Shown here piece after piece: positions 38,919-47,614 of a stretch of DNA of 64,000 bases. The notes beneath the pieces are model-generated. The model did not search any database. It was not told where the DNA came from and saw nothing but the letters and a program-made list of their open reading frames with translations. The stretch lies in assembly GCA_964646625.1 (NCBI GenBank), contig CAZYHC010000018.1, forward strand, positions 22,864-86,863, written 5' to 3'. The position numbers were made by a program, and so were the translations under genes. This stretch comes from DAOULT01 sp964646625. GTDB lineage: Bacteria > Chloroflexota > Anaerolineae > CAZYHC01. Every line of letters begins with the position of its first letter. Within the stretch, counting starts at the first letter, position 1.

Positions 38919-40463
38919 ATGATGAGAATCGGAATTGATGTCGGTGGAACCAACACCGACGCGGTCTTGATGGAGGGCATGAAGGTTGTCGGGTGGGTCA
39001 AGACGCCCACTACGCCCGACGTGACCAGCGGCATCACCACCGCTCTGAGAAACCTGCTGGAGCAAACCAGGGCCGACACGGCGGCCATCAGCGGGGTGAT
39101 GATCGGCACCACGCACTTCACCAATGCCGTGGTGGAGCGCAAGCGATTGATGCAGACGGCGGCTATCCGCCTGGGGCTGCCGGCCACCGCCTCCTTGCCC
39201 CCTATGGCCGACTGGCCCCCTGATCTCAGGGAGGCCATCGGCCACCACAAATACCTGGTGCACGGTGGGCACGAGTTCGATGGCCGTCTCCTCTCCCCTA
39301 TTGACGAAGGGGAGATCCGGGAGGTGGCTGAGGATATCTGGGAGAAAGGGATCAGGGCCGTAGCCATCTCCTCGGTCTTCTCGCCGGTCAATCCAGAACA
39401 CGAGGAGCAGGCAGCCCAGATCGTCAAGGAAGAGATACCTGGCGTTTCCATTTCCCTCTCCCACGAGATCGGGCGCATCAGCCTTTTGGAACGGGAGAAC
39501 GCCGCTATCGTGAACGCCTGCCTGGGGGACCTGGCCCAGGCCATAATGAACGCCTTCAAGAAGGCCCTGGCGGAGATGAACATCCAGGCCCCCTTCTACC
39601 TGAGCCAGAACGACGGGACGCTGATGACCGCCGACTTCGCTGAGAAATATCCCGTTCTCACCTTCGCTTCGGGGCCGACCAACAGCATGAGGGGGGCGGC
39701 CTTCCTGTCGGGGGCGCAGGAGGCCATGGTCGTTGATCTGGGGGGCACGACCTCCGATGTGGGCATGTTGATCCGCGGCTTCCCCCGTCAGGCATCGGTG
39801 GCGGTCGAGATCGCCGGGGTGCGCACCAATTTCAGGATGCCGGACACCTATTCCTTCGGGTTGGGGGGAGGCAGCATCGTGGCCACCGATCCCCTCAAGA
39901 TCGGGCCCCAGAGTGTGGGCTACGAGCTGGTAACCAGGGGCCTCGTCTTCGGCGGATCGACCCTGACCACGACGGATATCGCCGTGGCCGGCGGCCTGGC
40001 CGATATCGGGGATAAGGAAGCGCTGAAGTCCCTGGACAGGAGCCTGGTGCAGGAGGCCCTGGATGAAATCCAGTCCATGGTGGATGCGGCTGTGGACAGG
40101 ATGAAGACCAGCGCCGAGCCCATCCCCGTGATCCTGGTCGGCGGGGGGACCATCCTGGTCTCCAGAGCTGTGCAGGGGGCCTCGGAGATGATCAAGCCCG
40201 ATCACTACCCTGTAGCCAATGCCATCGGGGCGGCCATCGCCCAGGTGGGGGGCGAGACGGATCGGGTCTTCTCTCTGGATAAACTCTCTCGGGATGAGGC
40301 CCTGGCTCAGGCCAAAGAGGAAGCCATCGATAAGGCCGTCACCGCCGGAGCCGATGAGCAGACGATCAGCGTGGTGGACGTGGAAGAGGTGCCCCTGACC
40401 TATCTGCCCAGCAACGCGGTCAGGATCAGGGTGAAGGCCATAGGTGACCTGGCTGCGGGATAG
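38919..40463 (+). CDS. Hydantoinase/oxoprolinase family protein (HyuA-like)
   Basis: A 514-residue HyuA-type protein. MRIGIDVGGTNTDAVLM is the N-terminal ATP-binding strand of the actin-like fold, MIGTTHFTNAVVERK follows, and the second phosphate loop is VVDLGGTTSDVGMLIRG near residue 275, then LGGGSIV. Family members hydrolyse hydantoins or 5-oxoproline, usually with ATP. It is shorter than the ~680-residue HyuA and lacks the C-terminal domain. AAGGAGGAG precedes the ATG. First gene of a run with two DUF917 genes; no HyuB partner is seen. Confidence 0.88.
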   Translation: MMRIGIDVGGTNTDAVLMEGMKVVGWVKTPTTPDVTSGITTALRNLLEQTRADTAAISGVMIGTTHFTNAVVERKRLMQTAAIRLGLPATASLPPMADWPPDLREAIGHHKYLVHGGHEFDGRLLSPIDEGEIREVAEDIWEKGIRAVAISSVFSPVNPEHEEQAAQIVKEEIPGVSISLSHEIGRISLLERENAAIVNACLGDLAQAIMNAFKKALAEMNIQAPFYLSQNDGTLMTADFAEKYPVLTFASGPTNSMRGAAFLSGAQEAMVVDLGGTTSDVGMLIRGFPRQASVAVEIAGVRTNFRMPDTYSFGLGGGSIVATDPLKIGPQSVGYELVTRGLVFGGSTLTTTDIAVAGGLADIGDKEALKSLDRSLVQEALDEIQSMVDAAVDRMKTSAEPIPVILVGGGTILVSRAVQGASEMIKPDHYPVANAIGAAIAQVGGETDRVFSLDKLSRDEALAQAKEEAIDKAVTAGADEQTISVVDVEEVPLTYLPSNAVRIRVKAIGDLAAG

Positions 40464-40501
40464 CCAGGTGGAAAGCAAATGCAGAAAGGAGCAAAGAGAC
40501 C

Positions 40502-41593
40502 ATGAGAACCCTGGACGTACAAAACGTTGAAGACCTGGCTCTGGGAGCGGCCGTTTTGGGCACCGGCGGGGGCGGCGACCCTTACATCGGCAAGCTGATG
40601 GGCATCCAGGCCATCCGCGAGCATGGCCCCATAACCCTGCTCTCCCTGGACGAAATCAAGGATGACGACCTGATCGTCCCTGCGGCCATGATGGGGGCGC
40701 CCACCGTCATCGTGGAGAAGTTGCCCAGGGGCGATGAGATCATCGAGGTCTTTCGCGCCCTGGAGAGCTATCTGGGCCGCCCGATTTCGGCCACCATGTC
40801 CATCGAGGCCGGGGGGCTGAACTCCACCATCCCCCTGACCGTGGCCGCCCGCCTGGGCCTGCCTATGGTGGACTGCGACGGCATGGGGCGGGCCTTCCCT
40901 GAGATCCCCATGGTGACCCATACCTTGTACGGCATTTCGGCCACTCCCTTCGCCATGGCCGACGAGAAGGGCAACAGCGCCATCCTGAACACCATCGACA
41001 ACCACTGGACGGAGACCCTGTCGCGCAGCATCACCATCGACATGGGCTGCACCTCCCTGATCGCCTGCTACGCGGCCACGGGGAAGCAATTGAAAGAGTG
41101 CTCGGTGCCCGGAACCATCACTCTGGCCGAACAGATCGGGCGCACCATTCGGGAGGCGCGGGCGGCCAATAGGGACGTGGTGACTTCAGTCAGGGAGGTC
41201 ACGGGAGGGTTTGAGGTTTTCAGGGGCAAAGTCGTGGACGTTCAACGCCGCACGGTGGCCGGTTTTGCCAGGGGCGAAGCGACCTTCGAGGGCACCGACG
41301 AGTACGCCGCCCAGACCCTTAAGCTCAATTTCCAGAACGAGAACCTGGTGGCTATCTTAGACGGCCAGATCATGGTCTCCGTGCCAGACTTGATCACCGT
41401 GCTGGATGCGGAGACCGGCGAGCCCATCACCACCGAGGGGCTGCGCTATGGTTTCCGGGTGCTCGTCTTGGGCATACCCTGCTCACCCAAATGGCGGACG
41501 CCGGAGGGGCTGGCCCTGGTGGGGCCGCGCTACTTCGGTTACGACATCGACTACGTGCCCGTCGAGGAGAGATACGGTAAGGAGAGAAAGTAG
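40502..41593 (+). CDS. DUF917/S-methylthiohydantoin desulfurase-like protein 1
   Basis: A 363-residue DUF917 protein. LGTGGGGDPYIGKLM near residues 20-34 and the PAAMMGAPTVIVEKL region are characteristic. The family includes S-methyl thiohydantoin desulfurase from ergothioneine catabolism and proteins encoded with hydantoinases. C-terminal part carries NFQNENLVAILDGQIMVSVPDLI and ALVGPRYFGYDIDYVPVEERY. Paralogous to the product at 42479-43618. Substrate unknown. Confidence 0.87.
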   Translation: MRTLDVQNVEDLALGAAVLGTGGGGDPYIGKLMGIQAIREHGPITLLSLDEIKDDDLIVPAAMMGAPTVIVEKLPRGDEIIEVFRALESYLGRPISATMSIEAGGLNSTIPLTVAARLGLPMVDCDGMGRAFPEIPMVTHTLYGISATPFAMADEKGNSAILNTIDNHWTETLSRSITIDMGCTSLIACYAATGKQLKECSVPGTITLAEQIGRTIREARAANRDVVTSVREVTGGFEVFRGKVVDVQRRTVAGFARGEATFEGTDEYAAQTLKLNFQNENLVAILDGQIMVSVPDLITVLDAETGEPITTEGLRYGFRVLVLGIPCSPKWRTPEGLALVGPRYFGYDIDYVPVEERYGKERK

Positions 41594-41621
41594 AATAGAT
41601 TGCGATGAGGAGGTTGGAGCG

Positions 41622-42143
41622 ATGGACGTTCTGGAAGCCATCAGACAGAGGAGAAGCGTCAGGGAATTCACCGCGCAGCCCATTGAGAAGGATATCCTGA
41701 CCCGGATCCTGGACGCCGCCCGCTGGGCCCCGACAGGTGGCAATCAGCAAAGGTGGAGATTCGTAGTCGTCACCGATCCCACGGTGAAGGAGCTGATCAG
41801 ACAGGTCTCGCCGGGCATCTTCGCCATGCCCGCGGCCTTCGTGGTGATCTGCATGGAAAAAGATCCGGAGGCCAGCGCCTGGGATGAATGGATGTATGCG
41901 GCTGACTGCGCCATGGCGGCCCAAAACATGATGTTAGCCGCCTTCGCCCTGGGCATCGGGAGTTGCCCCGCCGTCTCTTTCGCCAAGGAGGCTGTGGGGG
42001 AGATATTGGAGGTCCCCGAGGGGGTCGAGCCCGAGCTCATCGTCACCCTGGGCTATTTCGAGGAACTCCCCCAGGCGCCGCCCAGGCGGCCGCTGAAGGA
42101 GATCTCCTTCGCCGATGAGTACGGAAAGGAGTGGCTGTCGTGA
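41622..42143 (+). CDS. Nitroreductase-family flavoprotein
   Basis: A 173-residue FMN-binding nitroreductase-like protein: DVLEAIRQRRSVREFTAQPIE at the N terminus binds the FMN phosphate via Arg residues, AARWAPTGGNQQRWRFVVV near residues 34-52, and ALGIGSCPAVSF near 107-118. The start at 41622 follows GGAGGTTGGAG. Embedded in the hydantoinase/DUF917 operon, so probably reduces or oxidises an intermediate of that pathway. Overlaps the next gene by four bases. Confidence 0.88.
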   Translation: MDVLEAIRQRRSVREFTAQPIEKDILTRILDAARWAPTGGNQQRWRFVVVTDPTVKELIRQVSPGIFAMPAAFVVICMEKDPEASAWDEWMYAADCAMAAQNMMLAAFALGIGSCPAVSFAKEAVGEILEVPEGVEPELIVTLGYFEELPQAPPRRPLKEISFADEYGKEWLS

Positions 42144-42457
42144 GCCAACGCATGGTGCTAAGCGAGGAGGACCTCTTCGAAGTACTGGCCTTCCTGATAA
42201 CCAGTGCCAGGGGTTGCATTGATGAACCGGAAACTTATGGGACCTTCCGCCTGATCGATGCGGCCAGCAGGCTGATCGGTTTCGTTCTCGACAGCGGGCA
42301 GGCAGAAGACGAGGAGTTTCTACGTCAATTAAAGGACGAGATCGACGGGAAGAAGCTGTTGTTGATGACCGACGAAGAGAGGTATTTTCAGTTTCTGAGG
42401 GACGTGGCTCGAAAGATAGCTCAGCAGTTGAAGAAAAGAGCGGTCGCCAGGGGCTGA
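42140..42457 (+). CDS. DUF6092-like small protein
   Basis: A 105-residue protein starting from GTG at 42140, which overlaps the nitroreductase stop (GTGA) and follows GGAAAGGAG by eight bases. SEEDLFEVLAFLITSARGCIDEPETYG matches what I recall of DUF6092, an uncharacterised all-helical family. Acidic overall, no membrane segment. Sits between the nitroreductase and the second DUF917 gene, suggesting a partner or accessory role in the same pathway. Confidence 0.7.
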   Translation: MSQRMVLSEEDLFEVLAFLITSARGCIDEPETYGTFRLIDAASRLIGFVLDSGQAEDEEFLRQLKDEIDGKKLLLMTDEERYFQFLRDVARKIAQQLKKRAVARG

Positions 42458-42478
42458 TCACAGCGTAAAAGGAGAAAC

Positions 42479-43618
42479 ATGGCAAGCTATAAACTGACCA
42501 CTGTACAGGAGGTTGAAGATTTCATCCGGGGTTTGGCCCTGTTGGGAACCGGAGGAGGGGGGAGGCCAGAGACCGGTCGGGCGTTGCTGCTGGAGCACGT
42601 GGAAAGCGGGACCGCCTTGGGGTGGACGGGCCTGGGCGACATCCCCGATGATACCTGGACTTGCGGTGCTTTCGGGATGGGCTCCATCGCCCCTCGTCCT
42701 GCCGACTTTGTGGAGAAGGAGGTTGGGCCGGAGTACGGCCAGGAGAGGGTGCCTTACCCCTTGGTCAACGCTATCAAGGAACTGGAAGAATACGCCGGCG
42801 TCAAAGTGGGCGCCATAGTGCCCTTTGAGCTCGGCGCTTTCAACACCCCTGCCCCGCTGGATGCGGCTGTCAGGCTGGGTATCCCCCTGGTGGACGGCGA
42901 CGCGGCCGGGCGGGCTATCCCTGAGGTGGCCCAGGCCCTGCCCGCTCTCCATGGCAGGGGATTCTGCCCTGCTGCTATCGCTGACACCTGGGGCAACGTG
43001 CTGATCGTGAAGCAGGTCAGCAGCACCGCTGTGGCCGAGACGTTGGGCAAGATGATCAGCGTGGTCACTAAAGGGCCTGACATCCACGCCGTCTGTGGTT
43101 TTGCCGCCTTCCTCAACCGGGCTGGCGAGGTGAAGGACCTGCTGGTCCCCAATTCGCTGACTCAGACCTTGTTCGTGGGACGCGCCATCCGCGAAGCGCG
43201 AGAGCGGGGCCAGGATCCCGTGCAGGCAGCCGCGGAAGCTGTGGGCGGATGGCTGTTGTTCAAGGGGGAGGTAAGCGGCAAGGAGTGGGAAAGCCGCGAA
43301 GGTTACATGTACGGCACGACCACCATCAGGGGGTGCGGCCAGTTCGCCGGCCAGACTTTCAAGATATGGTTCAAGAACGAGAACCACGTCACCTGGAAGG
43401 ACGACAGGGTGTTTGTCACCAGCCCTGACCTGATCATGGTGGCGGCCCTGGAGAGCGGCGAGCCGATCATTAACACTTATCTCCAGGCAGGCGACCGGGT
43501 GGCAGTGCTGGGTAAGGCCGGGGAAGCGTATCGTACTGAGTTGGGTTTGCGCGCCCTGGGGCCACGTCACTTCGGTTTTGAGCTGGAGTATGTGCCCCTC
43601 GAACAGTTGGTGAGTTGA
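42479..43618 (+). CDS. DUF917/S-methylthiohydantoin desulfurase-like protein 2
   Basis: A 379-residue DUF917 protein: LLGTGGGGRPETGRALL near residues 19-35, IVPFELGAFNTPAPLDAAVRLGIPLVDGDAAGRAIPEV-type region (ELGAFNTPAPLDAAVRLGIP), and GPRHFGFELEYVPLEQL at the end. It is a distant paralogue of the product at 40502-41593; two copies in one operon suggest a hetero-oligomer or two steps. Last gene of the operon. Confidence 0.87.
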   Translation: MASYKLTTVQEVEDFIRGLALLGTGGGGRPETGRALLLEHVESGTALGWTGLGDIPDDTWTCGAFGMGSIAPRPADFVEKEVGPEYGQERVPYPLVNAIKELEEYAGVKVGAIVPFELGAFNTPAPLDAAVRLGIPLVDGDAAGRAIPEVAQALPALHGRGFCPAAIADTWGNVLIVKQVSSTAVAETLGKMISVVTKGPDIHAVCGFAAFLNRAGEVKDLLVPNSLTQTLFVGRAIREARERGQDPVQAAAEAVGGWLLFKGEVSGKEWESREGYMYGTTTIRGCGQFAGQTFKIWFKNENHVTWKDDRVFVTSPDLIMVAALESGEPIINTYLQAGDRVAVLGKAGEAYRTELGLRALGPRHFGFELEYVPLEQLVS

Positions 43619-43634
43619 CGGCCCACAGGAATGC

Positions 43635-43663
43635 TTGACGAAAAGAGCGAAGTACGTTAAAAT
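43635..43663 (+). promoter_or_regulatory. Sigma70-type promoter of the beta-helix-like gene
   Basis: TTGACG (43635-43640), 17-base spacer, TAAAAT (43658-43663), starting 17 bases after the DUF917 stop codon. Confidence 0.75.
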
Positions 43664-43704
43664 ATGCAGGGCGATTACAATTAAGCGGGGAGGAGAGGGT
43701 AAGC

Positions 43705-44241
43705 ATGGTAAGCATGGATGGGAAAGCGAAGGGCAAAAGCAACCCTGCCACTGAGGAGTTTGTGTCTTTGGAGGGGGAGAAGGCCACGGACGTTTCGGCC
43801 GGGACGGTGAGGATGATCCAGAGTGCTGCGGAGAAGATCACCTCCGACGAGATCGATCTTGAACAATCGGCGGCTCAATCCCTGGTGGCTGATAGAGTTA
43901 CCCTGGATCGCTCCGCGGCGCAGTTCATCGAAGCCAGAGAGGTAAAGATGACTCGGGGCGGAGCCATAGCCGTCAGAGCCCGGAGGGTCGAGATAGATAA
44001 GGGTGGCGCGGCCATTGTAGTCGCTGAAGGGGCGGAGATGAAAGAATCGGCCGCGCTGGCGGTGATCGGTCAGGAGATCGAAGCCGAAGGGGCCAACACG
44101 GTTTTCCTGCTGGGCCGTAACGTTAAAGGTGATATCCACACCGTTTTCGACAATCGTTCGGCCTTTATATTGGGCTTGACTTTAGGGGCAGTGATGGGCC
44201 TCTTGTCGCTGTTGAAAGCCCTCCTGGCCGACCGGGACTGA
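43705..44241 (+). CDS. Short-repeat beta-helix-like protein with C-terminal membrane anchor
   Basis: A 178-residue protein. Residues ~45-130 form about five repeats of 15-17 residues with the pattern (V/I)x(L/M)xxS/GAAxx(V/I)xA: IDLEQSAAQSLVADRV, TLDRSAAQFIEAREV, KMTRGGAIAVRARRV, EIDKGGAAIVVAEGA, EMKESAALAVIGQEI. This resembles bactofilin-like or polymer-forming beta-solenoids. A hydrophobic segment (SAFILGLTLGAVMGLLSLL) near residues 153-171 anchors it with a short charged tail. AGGAGAGG precedes the start. Unknown function; possibly a membrane-attached scaffold. Confidence 0.65.
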   Translation: MVSMDGKAKGKSNPATEEFVSLEGEKATDVSAGTVRMIQSAAEKITSDEIDLEQSAAQSLVADRVTLDRSAAQFIEAREVKMTRGGAIAVRARRVEIDKGGAAIVVAEGAEMKESAALAVIGQEIEAEGANTVFLLGRNVKGDIHTVFDNRSAFILGLTLGAVMGLLSLLKALLADRD

Positions 44242-44343
44242 AATTTATTTAGCAGGTCTGATTCGCCGGGCGGTGGGAACCATCCACAGGCCCATTGAAT
44301 AAGAACTACTATCGATTATTACTTTAAGGAGAGTGTACAGGTT

Positions 44344-44988
44344 ATGGAACAACAGATTGAGCTTAGAGTGGAGAAGAGGACCATTCTCGGTAAAAAAGTG
44401 AAACAATTACGAGCCGGAGGGATCACTCCTGCCGTTCTGTATGGCCGTGAAGTGGGTTCGATTCCAATTCAGGTGGAGGAACGGGAGCTAAATCGCATGC
44501 TGGCCCGGGCCGGCACCAACCGTCTGATCGCGCTTACAATCGGAGAGGATGAAGAGTCACACACGGCGCTGGCTCGCGAGATTCAACTGGACGTCGTCAC
44601 CCACGGTATCCGCCACGTCGATTTTTACCAGGTGATCATGGGCGAGAAGGTGAAGGCTGAGGTGGGGTTGACCTTTGTGGGTGAACCGTTGCTGGTGACC
44701 CGCGGGATGGGCACGATGGTGCGAGGTATGGACGCGGTCGAAATCGAGTGTCTGCCCGGCGACCTCATTCATTCCATCGAGGTTAACCTGACCGATCTGG
44801 TTGAGGTTGGTGATGCTATTCAGGTCAAGGACCTCAAAGTGCCCTCTAACGTGGAAATCGTAACTGATGGCGAAGAAGTGGTAGCCCAGGTTTTGCACTT
44901 GCGAGCGGTAGCCGTCGTGGAAGAAGAGGTAGTTGAGGCAGAGGTCAGCGTCGAAGGTGAAGAAGAGGAAGCCGAGGAAGTTCAGTAG
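44344..44988 (+). CDS. rplY: 50S ribosomal protein L25/general stress protein Ctc
   Basis: A 214-residue bL25 of the CTC type: N-terminal 5S rRNA-binding domain (LRVEKRTILGKKVKQLRAGGITPAVLYG) and the C-terminal TL5 domain with VGLTFVGEPLLVTRG and VEIECLPGDLIHSIEVNL. The last ~25 residues are a Glu/Val-rich acidic tail. AAGGAG lies about 12 bases upstream. Separate unit from the genes on both sides. Confidence 0.93.
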   Translation: MEQQIELRVEKRTILGKKVKQLRAGGITPAVLYGREVGSIPIQVEERELNRMLARAGTNRLIALTIGEDEESHTALAREIQLDVVTHGIRHVDFYQVIMGEKVKAEVGLTFVGEPLLVTRGMGTMVRGMDAVEIECLPGDLIHSIEVNLTDLVEVGDAIQVKDLKVPSNVEIVTDGEEVVAQVLHLRAVAVVEEEVVEAEVSVEGEEEEAEEVQ

Positions 44989-45040
44989 CCTGGTGCTGAG
45001 ACTTGAGGCGGTGGCCGGAAACGGGCGGAAAAAGAAGCGG

Positions 45041-45071
45041 AGGGGCGAGTGCCTCCCCAGGCCTCGCCCCT
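45041..45071 (+). terminator. Hairpin after rplY
   Basis: AGGGGCGAG with CTCGCCCCT (9 pairs) around TGCCTCCCCAGGC; no U-tract follows. Direct repeats GGTTGAGAATTGGTTAA-like (45150-45178) occur further on in this 290-bp gap; no clear promoter is seen. Confidence 0.5.
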
Positions 45072-45279
45072 CGCCTTACCCTCCCCAAGGCAAGGCTTGC
45101 ACCGCACTTTAATGATAACATATTACGCTTTTATAGGGGTTAAGCTTCAGTTGAGGATTGGTTGAGAATTGGTTAATGTTCTCAATACCTCTGGTTTCTC
45201 AACGAGTCGGTTTTTGCGTAGAACAATGTAAGACAGGGATGGCTTGTCGTCGTCATCCCAGATTAGAGGTGGTGAAGCT

Positions 45280-46527
45280 GTGAAGGCCAAAGAAGGAAGA
45301 ATGCGCTTGTTGCGCAGTATCTTCGGCGATGATATGGAAGAGGTGGAGCTACAAGGAATACTTGAGATGGCCCAGGTAAAAACCTATCCCCCTGCTACTG
45401 TCCTCTGCCAGGAAGGCTCTCTGGAGCATACTTTTTACATCATCGAAGCAGGCCAGGTTGAGGTGTTGAAGAACATAGGCGACGGGGAGCAAGTCTTTTT
45501 ACTGCACCGGGGAGTGGGCGAGTTCTTCGGGGAGATGGCCCTGATCGAGAAGGCCTCTCGTTCGGCCACGGTCAAAACTGTGGAGGAGAGCCGCCTGTTA
45601 GAGATTTCCGCTGAGGATTTCTTCTACTTGCTCAGGCACAACCCCTCCGTGGCCTATACCATGGTCAGTCAACTTAGCTCCCGTCTGCGAGAGTCGGACC
45701 AAACCCTGATCGCTGATCTACGGATCAAAAACGAGGAACTGGCCAGGGCCTACCGCGAGCTCAAGGAGGCCCAGGCCCGCCTGGTGGAGAAGGAAAGGAT
45801 GGAGCGCGATCTGGAGATCGCCAGGGAGGTGCAACTTAGCCTGCTGCCCACCAGCTTCCCTCACCTGGCTGGTTTCACTTTTGCCGCCAGGAACAGGCCG
45901 GCCCGTGAGGTCGGCGGCGATTTCTACGATGTGGTGAGGGTCGATGACCATCACGTCGGTCTGATCGCCGCCGATGTGTCCGGCAAGAGCGTGCCCGCCG
46001 CCCTGTTCATGACCATGACCAGAAGCCTGTTTCTGGCTCAGGCCAGGCAACATCACTCTCCGCGTCAGGTGTTGCTCAACGTCCACGATCTGTTGCTGGA
46101 AGTTTCTACCTCTGAGATGTTCGTCACGGCCTTCTATGCCGTGGTGGACATCCCGTTCAGAACTATGTTCTACGTCCGGGCCGGCCACGAACAGCCTATC
46201 CTGTACAACGACAAAACGGGAAAACAGCGGTTGTTCCAGAGCCAGGGTCGGTTTATGGGCTGCATAGAGGGACTGGAATTGGAGGAAAAGTTTATCCAAT
46301 TGGGGACAGGAGATGTCCTGGTGCTGTACAGCGATGGTATAACCGATGCCCTCAATGAGAGGGGCGAATTTTATGGCCTGGAGCGGCTGACCGACACCGT
46401 GACCTGCTATGGTGACTGCTCGGCCGAAGAGTTATGCGATCGCATTCTCCAGGAAGTGACTCAATTCCAGGGGAAAGCGGTCCAGTTCGACGACATAACC
46501 CTGTTGGTCATGAAATTAGAAGAATAA
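45280..46527 (+). CDS. Cyclic-nucleotide-binding domain/SpoIIE-type PP2C phosphatase
   Basis: A protein of 415 residues from GTG at 45280 (427 from 45244). The first ~140 residues are a cNMP-binding/CAP-like domain (IEAGQVEVLKNIGDGEQ, GVGEFFGEMALIEKASRSATV, the phosphate-binding cassette). A coiled coil (ELARAYRELKEAQARLVEKERMERD) links to a SpoIIE/RsbU-type phosphatase (LLPTSFPHLAGFTFAARNRPAREVGGDFYD, GLIAADVSGKSVPAALFM, VLVLYSDGITDAL). It probably dephosphorylates an anti-sigma-factor antagonist in response to a nucleotide or other signal. Followed by an SH3 gene 17 bases later. Confidence 0.9.
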   Translation: MKAKEGRMRLLRSIFGDDMEEVELQGILEMAQVKTYPPATVLCQEGSLEHTFYIIEAGQVEVLKNIGDGEQVFLLHRGVGEFFGEMALIEKASRSATVKTVEESRLLEISAEDFFYLLRHNPSVAYTMVSQLSSRLRESDQTLIADLRIKNEELARAYRELKEAQARLVEKERMERDLEIAREVQLSLLPTSFPHLAGFTFAARNRPAREVGGDFYDVVRVDDHHVGLIAADVSGKSVPAALFMTMTRSLFLAQARQHHSPRQVLLNVHDLLLEVSTSEMFVTAFYAVVDIPFRTMFYVRAGHEQPILYNDKTGKQRLFQSQGRFMGCIEGLELEEKFIQLGTGDVLVLYSDGITDALNERGEFYGLERLTDTVTCYGDCSAEELCDRILQEVTQFQGKAVQFDDITLLVMKLEE

Positions 46528-46544
46528 AAAGTGAGGTGATGTTC

Positions 46545-47222
46545 ATGACTCATGAGACGGAGCCGATTGAGCCACAGGAACGAGAAACACGAGGCAGGAA
46601 GAGAGGCGAAGCCAGGCTTTTTGTCCCCCGTCCCTGGCTGCTGGTGATAGCTATTCTGGCGGTGCTCAGTGTGATTGGCATGGTGGTCCTGATCGCGATC
46701 ATCGTGTGGCGGGCCGTTTCTCCGTCCATCGCCATTATTCCCTCGCCGCGGGCAACCCAGACTGCTGTGGGGACTACCACCCAGGTCACGGCCACTCTGG
46801 CTGGACCTCAGGATACCCCGGCTATAGCCACACCCCAGGGCACTTATACCGTCACTCCGGGCGCCCCGCCGGCTACGTCTCCGCCTTTGACCGTCATCCC
46901 TCCCACTGCTACCCCATCGCCTACCGCTACCCCAGCGCCCACCGCCACTCCTGGCCCCGCTCCACCCCCGCCAGATAAGATCGCCGTGGGGGGGTATGTG
47001 AAAGTGGTCGATACCGGCGAGGATGGCCTCAATCTGCGAGAAGCCCCCGGCGTGGAACAGGCCTGGCTACACACCGCTTTAGAAGGAAGCGTCATGAAAG
47101 TGACGGACGGTCCTCGTCAGGCCAATGGCTACAACTGGTGGCAGTTAGAGTACGAGGAGGGAAAGGTTGGCTGGGGAGCAGACGGGTGGTTGCAACCGGT
47201 CACCGCTCCCGAATCCCCCTGA
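46545..47222 (+). CDS. Membrane-anchored SH3-domain protein with Thr/Pro-rich stalk
   Basis: A 225-residue protein: cytoplasmic N-terminal ~25 residues, a membrane segment (PWLLVIAILAVLSVIGMVVL), a low-complexity TATPSPTATPAPTATPG stalk, and a C-terminal bacterial SH3-like domain (GLNLREAPGVEQAWLHTALEGSVMKVTDG ... GWLQPV). GAGGTG precedes the ATG at 46545, six bases away. The arrangement mirrors the C-terminal half of the PP2C protein at 47615-49378. Extracytoplasmic; likely binds cell wall. Confidence 0.8.
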   Translation: MTHETEPIEPQERETRGRKRGEARLFVPRPWLLVIAILAVLSVIGMVVLIAIIVWRAVSPSIAIIPSPRATQTAVGTTTQVTATLAGPQDTPAIATPQGTYTVTPGAPPATSPPLTVIPPTATPSPTATPAPTATPGPAPPPPDKIAVGGYVKVVDTGEDGLNLREAPGVEQAWLHTALEGSVMKVTDGPRQANGYNWWQLEYEEGKVGWGADGWLQPVTAPESP

Positions 47223-47275
47223 GTTTATTCCTGGGTGCTTAAACGAGGTAGAGGTAGAGGTAAAGGAGACACAGC

Positions 47276-47578
47276 ATGGATGACCGTGGCGCAGATCGTT
47301 GGATCGAGATTGTGGTCCGGGTGGGTAACTTCTATGTAATCCGTAAGGGGAGGAGATACTGGTGGGGGCGGGAGTTTGGGACTACGGGCGACCCGCAACA
47401 GGGAAATGAGCAACTGGTCTTTACTCCTTTGACTCATGAGATTCTTCGGAAGATGGATGCGTTGACCGATAAGTACCCGGCACTTTTTAGCGAAGTTTAT
47501 ACCCTGCTGGATCATTTGCCCGTCTATGTGTGGAATGCTCTCGCCAGCGAGGCGAACGAGGAAGGACAGAGCCAATGA
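47276..47578 (+). CDS. Hypothetical 100-residue protein
   Basis: Starts MDDRGADRWIEIVVRVGNFY and contains a Trp/Tyr-rich RKGRRYWWGREFG, no membrane segment, acidic helical C-terminal half. In frame with and 50 bases after the SH3 gene, so possibly cotranscribed. AAAGGAG is 9 bases before the ATG. No family recognised. Confidence 0.55.
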   Translation: MDDRGADRWIEIVVRVGNFYVIRKGRRYWWGREFGTTGDPQQGNEQLVFTPLTHEILRKMDALTDKYPALFSEVYTLLDHLPVYVWNALASEANEEGQSQ

Positions 47579-47614
47579 CCTAGCTCATTACGGTTGGTCT
47601 GAAGCTGGCTGTGG

